From: Planctomycetota bacterium
Lineage (GTDB): Bacteria; Planctomycetota; UBA1135; GCA-002686595
Length of the DNA stretch: 36,477 nucleotides
NCBI GenBank assembly: GCA_011053145.1
Contig: DRLC01000068.1
Location: forward strand, 1-36,477
Reading direction: 5' to 3'
Part shown: piece by piece, positions 16,915-24,509 of the stretch
Layout of the letters: each line of letters begins with the position of its first letter
Numbering within the stretch: the stretch's first letter is position 1
Translations under genes and position numbers: made by a program
Notes under the pieces: generated by a model
Database searches by the model: none
The model's input: the letters and a program-made list of their open reading frames with translations, nothing else
Told to the model about the DNA's origin: nothing

Positions 16915-17265
16915 ATGGCCAAGCGAATCGACTGGTACTACCACCGCAAGGGGTGAACGAGCTGCAAGCGTTCCGACGCCTTCCTGGAGGGTCGGGACAT
17001 CACCGTTCGTGAAACGGTGAACGCGACGAAGGAGCGCTTCGGCGCCGACGCGCTCCCCGAGCTCTTCGAGGGGGCGGCGAAGGTCGTCGTCGCCAAGGGC
17101 AAGAAGGCGCTCGTCTTCGACATGCGAAAGAGTTCCGCGGAAGATGCAGACTTCCAGAAGGCCGTTCTCGGCCCTTCGGGGAATCTGAGGGCTCCGGCGG
17201 TCCGGGCCGGGAAGAGCTGGCTCGTGGGTTTCCACGAGGAATCCTGGCTCGATCGGTTCGGCTGA
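16915..17265 (+). CDS. Selenoprotein of ArsC-like thioredoxin fold, UGA (Sec) at residue 14
   Basis: Reading through TGA at 16954-16956 gives one 116-residue protein: MAKRIDWYYHRKG-U-TSCKRSDAFLEG and onward to a normal stop at 17263-17265. The UGA is exactly where the first Cys of a CxxC redox motif belongs (U14-T-S-C17), at the end of the first beta strand as in ArsC, Spx and thioredoxin-fold proteins. A cis-Pro-like NLRAPAV follows near residues 95-101. The initiation site is excellent: GGAGG 8 bases before ATG 16915, which would be pointless for a 13-residue peptide. A bulged hairpin follows the UGA (separate entry). It is probably a thiol/selenol reductase rather than a true arsenate reductase. 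A nonsense mutation or pseudogene is the alternative, less likely because both halves keep family-like sequence. Confidence 0.85.
16970..16998 (+). promoter_or_regulatory. Candidate bacterial SECIS hairpin after the UGA codon
   Basis: Thirteen bases after the UGA, 16970-16977 pairs with 16991-16998 (one G-U pair), G16978 is bulged, and 16979-16981 pairs with 16988-16990, leaving a six-base loop UCCUGG. This gives 11 base pairs with a single bulge three pairs below the loop, the same place as the bulged U in the E. coli fdhF element. The loop starts 25 bases from the UGA. Differences: the bulged base is G and the loop does not begin with the GGU typical of E. coli. The pairing was done by hand. 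Confidence 0.6.
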
Positions 17266-17361
17266 GATCCGGATAGGAGGCCCGGAGCGCGCTCGAAGGG
17301 GGGGCTCGCGGCGTGGCGGGGAGGACTTCGGTCGATCGGGGCTCCCGGCCGATGAGTGGGC

Positions 17362-18027
17362 ATGGTCTTCGTCCGGCTCCACATGACCCCCTCCCCGCTC
17401 TCCTTCGAGACGTCGATGCCGGCTCGGGACGCGCTCGAAGAGTTTCGACGCCGCCGCATTCGGCACGCTCCCGTACTCGAGCGGGGTGCGCTCCTCGGGA
17501 TCGTGACCGAGCGGGATCTCGTCCGCGTCCTGCCGGGCACGGTCGCGGACTACGAGGGGGCCCAGGGGTTGCGCGCCTCGAGGACGACGGTCGCAATGGC
17601 GATGACGAAGAATCCGATCTGCGTCTCCCCGAACGACCACATCGACGACGTGGCCAGGCTCCTGCGCGACAAGAAGATCAGCGCCGTGCCGGTCGTCTCG
17701 GATTCGAAGCTCGTGGGGATCCTGACTTCCTCCGACCTCTTCGACGCCTTCGAGGCCATGTTCTCCGGTCAGCCCGGGAAGCGCTTCACCCTGCTCCGCC
17801 CCCCGGGGGCGAACTACAACCCCGGCTTCGATCTTGTGCGCTGCGCCGTCGATCTCGGAATCGAGCTCCACTCGCTGGTCCGCGCCGGCCACTCCAGGGG
17901 AGGCGAGGTCCTCACGGTGTACGTCGAGGGCGACGTGGACCGGCTCGAGGAGTTTCGCACCCGTGCGGAAGACAACGGCTACGTGCTTCTCGAGAAGGAC
18001 GACCGGCGCCTGAAGCGCCCCGCTTGA
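17362..18027 (+). CDS. CBS-pair protein with C-terminal ACT-like domain (AcuB-like)
   Basis: A 221-residue cytoplasmic protein. Two CBS motifs form a nucleotide-binding Bateman module: residues 2-60 (MTPSPLSFETSMPARDALEE, HAPVLERGALLGIVTERDL) and about 82-130 (MTKNPICVSPNDHIDDVARL, SAVPVVSDSKLVGILTSSDL). The last 80 residues (NPGFDLVRCAVDLGIELHSL, then VLTVYVEGDVDRLEEF) look like an ACT-type regulatory domain, as in AcuB-like proteins. It probably senses adenine nucleotides and an amino acid or other small molecule; the target is unknown, though gdhA nearby makes nitrogen or carbon control plausible. The start is ambiguous: ATG 17362 gives the typical CBS N-terminus, GTG 17356 adds two residues; neither has a good Shine-Dalgarno. 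Confidence 0.8.
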   Translation: MVFVRLHMTPSPLSFETSMPARDALEEFRRRRIRHAPVLERGALLGIVTERDLVRVLPGTVADYEGAQGLRASRTTVAMAMTKNPICVSPNDHIDDVARLLRDKKISAVPVVSDSKLVGILTSSDLFDAFEAMFSGQPGKRFTLLRPPGANYNPGFDLVRCAVDLGIELHSLVRAGHSRGGEVLTVYVEGDVDRLEEFRTRAEDNGYVLLEKDDRRLKRPA

Positions 18028-18037
18028 GGGGACGTCG

Positions 18038-19474
18038 TCAGGGCAGCGTCTTCGAGTAGTTGTCCAGCAAGACTCGATACCAGATCCGGTTGGAGCCGCC
18101 GTCGGTCCCGACCGCGTCCACCTGGAAGATGTAGAAGCCGTCGCGGAGCCCCGCTGCTTCCGTGTCCAGCGTGAATTCGAACGGTGGTGCGGACACCGTC
18201 CTGCTGGTCACGAGGCTCGGCGGATCGAACCCCGCGTCGAGGATCGAGAGTACCACATGGTCGATTCCGTCTCCGTCGAGGGAGCCCACCTCGGGATCGT
18301 CGACTGCCGCAGCGAACTTGACCACGCCACTGACCGGATCCTCGCGGGGTGGGGAGAGGACGTCGACGATCGGAACGACGTCGGTGACGGGCGAAGCGAG
18401 GGGGTCGAGCGTGACGGCCAGCGTGATCGGATCGCCCGGCTTCGTCACGTTTTCGATCGAGATCCCCCCTGCGCTCAGATCATCGAACACCTCACCGGGG
18501 GCGAGGCGCGCGTCGATGGCCTCGTCGCCCGGGGAGCCCTGGTTCATGTCGAGCAGGATCAGATCATCGAACGGATTCGAGGAAGCGATCTGGATCACCG
18601 CCCCGTCCGCGAGGGTCGGTTCGGTCGCGCGCTGGTAGACCCAGTAGTCGCTCGTGTTGTCCCGGCGGATGCGGAGGGCGGAGGGAAGGCCGATTCCCGG
18701 CGTTTCCAGCGGGGCGAGCTGGTAGGTGCCCGACTGGGTGACCGAGAGGATGTCCCCCTGCTGGATCCATCCCGAGCGCAGCTTGAAAGGAGCACTCGAG
18801 TGCAGGAAGCGGTTCCAGAGTTGGCCCGTCCCCATCGGGTCGAACAGGTCGCCGTAGCGCACGAGGGTTCCAGGCCCCAGTGGGTCCCCGTCCCAAAAGT
18901 CCGCGTGCGGTCGTCCGATCGTGTGGCCGATCTCGTGCACGACCACACGCTCGAGGGTGTTCGACATCCAGGCCGTGCGTACCCACCCGTGGGCGGCCGC
19001 GCCGTTCCAGAGCTTGGCCGAGAAGATCACCTCACGGTCGTAGGACGAGACCGCAACGCCGGCGAGCTTGGCGGCCCGCAGTGCATCGGCGCGGATGTGG
19101 ACCTGGGAGGTCTCCGGGTCGTATTCGCTCGCCCGACGCGGGATCAGAAGCGGCGGCCAGGGGATGTCGATCTCGAGCTGGAGTCTGCCGTTGCTGTCGA
19201 CGCGATAGGCATCCGAGACGGTGTCCGCGATCCGTTGGACCTGGGAGAGGCCGTCCGGCGTCGAAGCGAACAGGGCCGGCTCGTCGAGGTACTCGACGAC
19301 GAGGAAGAGGACTCTCTTGGTCCCGAGGAACGGATAGTCGAGCACGTTGCCGGACACCACGGGCTGGGTCGAGCCGCTGGGGGCGTCCGTACCCCCGCCG
19401 CCTCCGCCGCACCCGATCAAAGCCAGGCCGGCGAGCAGCGGGAGAAGAGGGTGGTGGGGGCGAAGAGGGGACAC
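18038..19474 (-). CDS. Metzincin-like zinc metalloprotease, predicted lipoprotein
   Basis: A 478-residue secreted protein. The leader ends in ALIGC (C22), a good lipobox, followed by a run of six Gly that would act as a tether linker. The zinc site is complete: HEIGHTIGRPH with H180, E181, H184 and H190, and a Met-turn-like FDPMGTG (M214) follows, as in metzincins; SSAPFKLRSGW after it recalls the M6/M11 peptidase families. The C-terminal 200 residues look like beta-sandwich domains (for example VDVLSPPREDPVSGVVKFAA) that may bind substrate or cell wall. The start is GTG 19474 with no visible Shine-Dalgarno; no other start preserves the signal. It converges on the CBS gene with a 10-base gap. 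Confidence 0.72.
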   Translation of the reverse strand: MSPLRPHHPLLPLLAGLALIGCGGGGGGTDAPSGSTQPVVSGNVLDYPFLGTKRVLFLVVEYLDEPALFASTPDGLSQVQRIADTVSDAYRVDSNGRLQLEIDIPWPPLLIPRRASEYDPETSQVHIRADALRAAKLAGVAVSSYDREVIFSAKLWNGAAAHGWVRTAWMSNTLERVVVHEIGHTIGRPHADFWDGDPLGPGTLVRYGDLFDPMGTGQLWNRFLHSSAPFKLRSGWIQQGDILSVTQSGTYQLAPLETPGIGLPSALRIRRDNTSDYWVYQRATEPTLADGAVIQIASSNPFDDLILLDMNQGSPGDEAIDARLAPGEVFDDLSAGGISIENVTKPGDPITLAVTLDPLASPVTDVVPIVDVLSPPREDPVSGVVKFAAAVDDPEVGSLDGDGIDHVVLSILDAGFDPPSLVTSRTVSAPPFEFTLDTEAAGLRDGFYIFQVDAVGTDGGSNRIWYRVLLDNYSKTLP

Positions 19475-19748
19475 GGGGAAGCTGGGCGCTCAGGGGGTGC
19501 AATCCGGGACAAGGATACCCGAGCCGTGTGGGACGAGTGCTCGGAGCTTCAGCGGGGGCGTCCAGGAGCGTTTCGAGCCGGAAGGGCTGACTGCGGCCAG
19601 GAGCCCGGCCTTCCCACCCCTAGGCTCCGAGCTCCCTCGGGTATCTCCCGATCGAGCAGGTTTTCCCTCCCGGTGTTACCACTAGGGCAGTCCCGCGGGC
19701 CCGAGGGCCTCGTACGGGTGCTTCCTTCTCCGTCCCCTTCCCTGCGCC
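19475..19748. promoter_or_regulatory. Divergent intergenic region between metalloprotease and FG-GAP genes
   Basis: A 274-base non-coding gap between the start codons of two genes pointing away from each other, so both promoters are expected inside it. No clear sigma-70 boxes, dyad operator or RNA fold stands out; the stretch near 19660-19690 (GTTTTCCCTCCCGGTGTTAC) is the least GC-rich part. Confidence 0.3.
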
Positions 19749-21083
19749 ATGTCCCGACGTCCCCATTCGAGCACCCTCCGCCGTCTCCCCCTCTGCGGTG
19801 CCCTCGCGTTGGCCCTCGCCGCCCCGGCCTGGGCCCAGGCGCGCACCCCGCGCCTCCTGGTCGACCACCCCGGAACCAAGCGCAACAACTACTTCGGGCT
19901 CGATGTCTGGGTGCTTCCAGACTTCGACGGGGACGGGCTCGCCGAATGGGCCGTCGGACGAGGGGGAACTGCGAACGGACGCGCGACGCCCGAGGTGAAG
20001 GTGTTCTCCGGAGCCGACGGCTCCCTGATCCACAAGATCGCCGGTTTCGGGACGATCAACGGCCTGTTCCTGGAGTCCTTCGCGGGGCTCGGCGACGTGG
20101 ACGGTGACGGCGTGGGGGACTACGCCTACGGCAGCGCAAACGCGACCGTCGGGAACCGGCCGAACGTCGGCAAGGTGCAGGTCATCTCGGGCGCGACGGG
20201 GACCGTGATCTATGTTCGCGACGGGATCACGAACTTCGGGGGCTTCGGAGCCAGCCTCGCCGGCGTCGGGGACACGAACGGAGACGGCATACCCGACCTC
20301 GTGGTCGGAGCTCTCGGGACGCTCAACGAGAACGCGTGGATCCTGGATGGGAGAAACGGGGCGGTTCTCCACCGCGTGCCCGGTCCCAAGGGGCTCGGCG
20401 ACATCGAGTTCGGCTACTCGGCCGCGGCGATGGGGGATCTCGACGGGGACGGGATGGGGGACTTCGCGGTCGGGACGCACTCGGGCCAGCTCGTCGAGTT
20501 CTTTTCGGGGGCGAGCGGCAGGATGCTCTTCCAGGCGGCCGGCTCGGCCTCCTTCGGGCGCTCGCTCGCGAACCTCGGAGACATCGATGGCGACGGACTC
20601 TCCGATCTTCTCGTCGGCGAGCCCCTCGCGAACAGCGTCTCGATCCTTTCGGGTGCGGACGGAACCCTCCTGCACCGGTTGACCTCGCCCGACGGAGTGC
20701 GCTTCGGGGAGGCGGTCGGCCTGGCGGGAGACGTGGATCGAGACGGGCGCGGGGATCTGCTCGTCGGTGATCCCGAGTTCCTGAACCGCAGCGGTCGCGT
20801 GCAGGTCTTCTCGACCCGTGCGAGCATGGAAGGCCGAGCGGGGCTTCTCTTCGAGATCGTCGGCCCCGTGAACGGAGACCGGCTCGGTGCGAGTGTCGCG
20901 GGAGGACTCGACTTGGATGGCGACGGCCGCGCGGACTTCGTCACCGGCGCACCCGGGGCCGAGATCGCGAAGAAGCGGTCGGGGGACGCGGCCTCGTGGT
21001 CAGGCTTCCGCCGCCGCGGTGCGCGCGACCAGGGCCCCGACGTCGCCGATCAGGGATCGCCGAGCGGGGGGATCAAGGACTAG
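19749..21083 (+). CDS. Secreted FG-GAP (integrin-alpha-like) beta-propeller protein
   Basis: A 444-residue exported protein: Sec signal with basic n-region (MSRRPHSSTLRRLP), hydrophobic core and AWA-QA cleavage site. The mature part consists of about six to seven FG-GAP blades, each with a calcium-loop motif D-x-(D/N)-G-D-G-x-x-D: PDFDGDGLAEWAVG, GDVDGDGVGDYAYG, GDTNGDGIPDLVVG, GDLDGDGMGDFAVG, GDIDGDGLSDLLVG, GDVDRDGRGDLLVG, LDLDGDGRADFVTG. It probably forms a calcium-stabilised propeller for surface adhesion or protein binding. After the last blade the final 35 residues are basic and low-complexity, with no sorting signal; they could reflect a frameshift or decay of the C-terminus. No Shine-Dalgarno is seen. 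Confidence 0.83.
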   Translation: MSRRPHSSTLRRLPLCGALALALAAPAWAQARTPRLLVDHPGTKRNNYFGLDVWVLPDFDGDGLAEWAVGRGGTANGRATPEVKVFSGADGSLIHKIAGFGTINGLFLESFAGLGDVDGDGVGDYAYGSANATVGNRPNVGKVQVISGATGTVIYVRDGITNFGGFGASLAGVGDTNGDGIPDLVVGALGTLNENAWILDGRNGAVLHRVPGPKGLGDIEFGYSAAAMGDLDGDGMGDFAVGTHSGQLVEFFSGASGRMLFQAAGSASFGRSLANLGDIDGDGLSDLLVGEPLANSVSILSGADGTLLHRLTSPDGVRFGEAVGLAGDVDRDGRGDLLVGDPEFLNRSGRVQVFSTRASMEGRAGLLFEIVGPVNGDRLGASVAGGLDLDGDGRADFVTGAPGAEIAKKRSGDAASWSGFRRRGARDQGPDVADQGSPSGGIKD

Positions 21084-21090
21084 CCGGATG

Positions 21091-21105
21091 GGGACAGGGA
21101 GTCCC
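21091..21105. terminator. Short hairpin between convergent genes
   Basis: GGGAC (21091-21095) and GTCCC (21101-21105) can pair around the loop AGGGA, in the 30-base gap between the convergent FG-GAP and acyl-CoA dehydrogenase genes. The position fits a shared terminator; the stem is short and no T-tract follows on either strand. Confidence 0.25.
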
Positions 21106-21113
21106 GGTGTGGA

Positions 21114-23534
21114 TCACGCTCGCTTGCGGGCGAGCTTCCCCGCGTCGAAGGAGTCCACCTGGACGGCTTCGCCGCGAGCGGCCTCCGCTGCCTCGATCCG
21201 CGCCCGCTCTTCGGCGCTGATGATGCCCGCTTCGGCGGCGCGCTCCACGAGGGTGGCCTTCGGCTTGCGGTCGAGTTCCTTGGCGCGCGTCGCGGCGTGG
21301 ATCTTCGACCAGGCGTCCTTCGCGGCGAGGATCTTGCCGAGCGTCTCCTCGAGGAAACCGAGGCCGGCTTCTCCATCGGCGGGCACATACATCGAGGTGG
21401 TCAGGCGCTCACGCAGCTCGCCGCCCTCGACGAGGGCACGGGCGACCTTGGCCCCCAGGTGGTCGCTCGGCGGCGCGGAGCGGCGGCCGAGCGGGAAGAT
21501 GACAGGGCGCAGCAGGCGCGCGACCCAGCGGGCGGGGAGGTTTCGGAGGACGCCGTCGAGGGCGATCTCCACGCGATACAGCGCGTCCTCCACGGACCAA
21601 CGCATGACGTCGACGTCCGCCGCCGGGCTGCCCTCGTCGTGGAAGCGCTTCAGGGAAGCCGAGGCGAGGTACATCCATGCGAGCGCGTCGGCGAGCCGGC
21701 CGGTGATCGTTTCCTTGCGCTTGAGGGAACCCCCGAGCGTGCCCATCGCAACGTCTCCGAGGAGTGCGAACGAGGCCGATGCGCGCGTGAGGCGCCGGTA
21801 GTACGGGGCCGCGACCCCGGGAGGCGCGGTGGCGAGGGCGCCGTTCGTCAGTCCGAGCACGAGGGATCGCACTGCGCTCTGGACCACGAACCCGACGTGC
21901 CCGAAGAACGCACGGTCGAAGAGCGGGACATCGTCCTCGAAGGCACCGCGCATCTCGTCTTGGACGAATGGGTGGCAGCGGATGGCGCCCTGGCCGAAGA
22001 GGATCATCGAGCGCGTGAGGATGTTGGCGCCCTCGACGGTGATTGCGATCGGGAGCGCCGTGTAGCCGCTCGCGAGAACGTTGCGCGGGCCCATCGAGAT
22101 CCCCGCCCCGCCGACGATGTCCATCGCGTCGTTCGTGGACTTGCGCATCGCCTCGGTCAGGTAGCACTTCACGATCGCGGAGGCGACGGCGGGCTTCTCG
22201 CCCATGTCGACCGCGGCCGCGGTCATGCGACGCGCGCCCTCCATCATGTAGGCGCGCCCGGCGATCCGCGCGAGGGGCTCGGCGATGCCCTCGAACCTGC
22301 CGATCGGCATCCCGAATTGCTTGCGCACCGTCGCGTAGGCGCCCGTCGTGCGCACCGCGAGCTGGACCGCGCCTGAAGCCATCGAGGGCAGGGACACGCC
22401 GCGTCCCGCCGAGAGTGACTGCATGAGCATCAACCACCCCCGGCCGGCGTTCTTGCGCCCGCCGATGATGAAGTCGAGCGGCACGAAGATGTCCTTGCCG
22501 TGGGTCGGGCCGTTCATGAAGGCCGAACCCATCGGATCGTGGCGTTCGCCGACCTCGACCCCGGGGAGGTTGGTCGGGATCAACGCGCAGGTGATCCCGA
22601 GCTCCTTGCGGTCACCGAGAAGCCCGTCGGGATCGCGCAGCTTGAATGCGAGTCCGAGCACGGTCGCCACCGGGGCGAGGGTGATGTAACGCTTGTTCCA
22701 GGTGAGACGCATGCCGAGCACCTCCTCGCCTTCGAAGGTGCCCTTGCAGACGATGCCCTCGCTCGTCATCGACCCGGCGTCGCTGCCCGCGCCCGGCTCG
22801 GTCAGAGCGAAGCACGGGACCTCTTCCCCGGTCGCGAGGCGGGGCAGGTAGTGATCCTTCTGCTCCTTCGTGCCGTAGTGCAAGAGCAGCTCCGCGGGGC
22901 CGAGGGAGTTCGGGACCATCACCGTCACGCAGAGGGGAACCGAACGGCTGGAGAGTTTTGCGACGACAGCCGAGTGTGCCACCGCCGAGAACCCCAGCCC
23001 GCCGTACTCCTTCGGGATGATCATTCCGAAGAACCCCTCGTGCTTCAGGAGCTCCCACACCTCGCCGGGGAGGTCCCCCGCTCGGTTCGTCTCCCAGTCG
23101 GTGACCATCTGGCAGACGCGCTCGCAGGGCCCGTCGAGGAACGCCTGCTCCTCGTCGGTGAGCTTCGCGGGAGAGATCCCGTGCAGCCGGTTCCAGTTCG
23201 GAGCACCGGTGAAGAACTCCGCCTCCCACCAGACGGTCCCCGCCTCGATCGCGATGCGCTCGGTCTCGCTCATGCGCGGCAGGATCGGCTTGATGAGCGG
23301 CAGGAGATGGCGGGTTACGAACGCCTGGCGGAGCGGACGCAGGCCCGTGATCGCGGCGAGGGCGACGAGGAACAACCCCAGGAACACGAGTCCCGCACCG
23401 GGGGAGCCGCCGCCGGAAACACGCCACAGCCCGAGGAGCAGGACGAAGAGCGGCAGGATCCAGCCCAGCCATGTCCGGCCCAGGAAGAACAGCGTCAGAC
23501 CGACGAGGATCGCTGCAACGAGGAACATCCACAT
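21114..23534 (-). CDS. fadE: Acyl-CoA dehydrogenase, FadE type
   Basis: First step of fatty-acid beta-oxidation: FAD-dependent oxidation of acyl-CoA to trans-2-enoyl-CoA. The 806 residues match the long FadE family (E. coli, 814), not the 380-residue standard enzymes. The N-terminus has membrane helices (about 2-25 and 28-65, LFFLGRTWLGWILPLFVLLL), as FadE is membrane-bound. Acyl-CoA dehydrogenase motifs: CFALTEPGAGSDAGS, LTWNKRYITLAPVATVLGLA, RTTGAYATVRKQFGMPIGRF and TVEGANILTRSMILFGQGAI. The last 270 residues fit the FadE-specific C-terminal domain (DUF1974). ATG 23534 opens a hydrophobic N-terminus; no clear Shine-Dalgarno. It is followed by a convergent gene 31 bases away. Confidence 0.93.
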   Translation of the reverse strand: MWMFLVAAILVGLTLFFLGRTWLGWILPLFVLLLGLWRVSGGGSPGAGLVFLGLFLVALAAITGLRPLRQAFVTRHLLPLIKPILPRMSETERIAIEAGTVWWEAEFFTGAPNWNRLHGISPAKLTDEEQAFLDGPCERVCQMVTDWETNRAGDLPGEVWELLKHEGFFGMIIPKEYGGLGFSAVAHSAVVAKLSSRSVPLCVTVMVPNSLGPAELLLHYGTKEQKDHYLPRLATGEEVPCFALTEPGAGSDAGSMTSEGIVCKGTFEGEEVLGMRLTWNKRYITLAPVATVLGLAFKLRDPDGLLGDRKELGITCALIPTNLPGVEVGERHDPMGSAFMNGPTHGKDIFVPLDFIIGGRKNAGRGWLMLMQSLSAGRGVSLPSMASGAVQLAVRTTGAYATVRKQFGMPIGRFEGIAEPLARIAGRAYMMEGARRMTAAAVDMGEKPAVASAIVKCYLTEAMRKSTNDAMDIVGGAGISMGPRNVLASGYTALPIAITVEGANILTRSMILFGQGAIRCHPFVQDEMRGAFEDDVPLFDRAFFGHVGFVVQSAVRSLVLGLTNGALATAPPGVAAPYYRRLTRASASFALLGDVAMGTLGGSLKRKETITGRLADALAWMYLASASLKRFHDEGSPAADVDVMRWSVEDALYRVEIALDGVLRNLPARWVARLLRPVIFPLGRRSAPPSDHLGAKVARALVEGGELRERLTTSMYVPADGEAGLGFLEETLGKILAAKDAWSKIHAATRAKELDRKPKATLVERAAEAGIISAEERARIEAAEAARGEAVQVDSFDAGKLARKRA

Positions 23535-23744
23535 GATGAGATTCGAGGGGGAGGGGGGCGAGCTGGACCCGTACGGAACGCTGCTACCCTATCGGACGCT
23601 TCCGAGGCTTTCCCAAGCCCGCTGGCGCCGGCCGGGCCCATAGCGGGCGGCTCCGCGGAGACTCGGTCCTCCGGGTCCTCCCGGCGCGCGGGCCTCCCGA
23701 GGATCTCGTTCGCGTCGTCCGATTTGCAGTCTCGTATTTCTGCC

Positions 23745-23762
23745 CTTCGAAACGGTTCGAAG
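23745..23762. promoter_or_regulatory. Perfect inverted repeat upstream of fadE
   Basis: CTTCGAA (23745-23751) and TTCGAAG (23756-23762) form a perfect 7-bp dyad with spacer ACGG. It lies 211 bases upstream of the fadE start and 54 bases past the end of the DUF2238 gene, in a locally less GC-rich patch. It could be a regulator's operator for fadE or a hairpin ending the DUF2238 transcript; no T-tract follows on the minus strand. Apart from this, 23535-23815 shows no gene. Confidence 0.35.
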
Positions 23763-23815
23763 CGCGCCTCCCGAGCGGACAGGGCTCGAATCGCGCGCGC
23801 CCGATCCGCCGAAGT

Positions 23816-24427
23816 TCATTCGAGCACGCCCATGCGAGCGAGCTGCCGATCCTGGATGCGTGCGAGGAGGAGCTGCGCGCAAATCGCCCCGAGGAGGGCG
23901 CAAAACATGTCCCACTGCGTGTCCCAGGGATCCCCCTGCGTCCCGAGGAAGGCCTCCGCCGCCTCCCCCGTGAGGACCGCGGTCCACCACTCGATGAACT
24001 CGTAGAAGACGCTGAACGAGAGCGCGAGCGCCGTCGCGATCGTGAAGAGCCAGCGACCCGGTCGCAGGGGCGAGGTCCGCAGCAGGATCTCGCGTGCGAG
24101 GAGCGCGGGGACGAAGCCCTGTGCGAGGTGCCCGAGGCGGTCGTAGGGGTTGCGAGCGAGGTCGAATGCATCGCGCACCCAGTCGCCGAGCGGTACCTCC
24201 GCGTAGGTGTAGGCGCCTCCCAGGGCCAGGATCGTCGCGTGGATCCCGAAGAGAACGAGGAGCAGGGAGGTGAGGGGGAAGCGACGTGCCGACGCCAGGA
24301 GGATCGGCGTCGCGAGAACGATCGGGGCAACCTCGAGCGCCCAGGTGAGCCGGTCGGCCGGTCCCAGGAACGAGAGGGCGAGGAGCACGGCGAACCATGC
24401 CAGAAGGGGAATGAGGCGGCGATCCAC
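23816..24427 (-). CDS. DUF2238/YjdF-family integral membrane protein
   Basis: A 203-residue polytopic membrane protein close in length to E. coli YjdF (209). It has about five or six helices and the family-specific polar pattern: GAYTYAEVPLGDWVRDAF, NPYDRLGHLAQGFVPALLAR, SFSVFYEFIEWW and FLGTQGDPWDTQWDMFCALL. The conserved Asp, His, Glu and Trp in or next to membrane helices suggest binding or transport, but the function is unknown. GTG 24427 is preferred because it gives the family N-terminus and leaves a promoter gap before the divergent gene; ATG 24511 would add 28 residues and overlap that gene's start. Confidence 0.8.
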   Translation of the reverse strand: MDRRLIPLLAWFAVLLALSFLGPADRLTWALEVAPIVLATPILLASARRFPLTSLLLVLFGIHATILALGGAYTYAEVPLGDWVRDAFDLARNPYDRLGHLAQGFVPALLAREILLRTSPLRPGRWLFTIATALALSFSVFYEFIEWWTAVLTGEAAEAFLGTQGDPWDTQWDMFCALLGAICAQLLLARIQDRQLARMGVLE

Positions 24428-24457
24428 GGGGGCAGGGGGCGCCGGGAGGGCGCTCGA

Positions 24458-24476
24458 GGAACCGTCATAAGGTTCC
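24458..24476. promoter_or_regulatory. Inverted repeat between divergent genes (candidate operator)
   Basis: GGAACC (24458-24463) and GGTTCC (24471-24476) form a perfect 6-bp dyad around GTCATAA, in the short gap between the DUF2238 gene (start 24427) and the divergent HAMP-like gene. Its position suits a shared operator. Short dyads arise by chance, and if the DUF2238 protein starts at 24511 this stretch would be coding. Confidence 0.3.
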
Positions 24477-24509
24477 GAATGTCCGCGGTCGATGAAAAGG
24501 CCGAACGCC

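Noticed and set aside
16957-17265. Pseudogene or truncated hypothetical protein starting after the TGA
   Set aside because: The upstream 13 codons have an optimal ribosome-binding site and continue the same fold; the UGA replaces precisely the first Cys of CxxC and is followed by a structured hairpin. A Sec codon explains all of this better, though a nonsense mutation is not strictly excluded.
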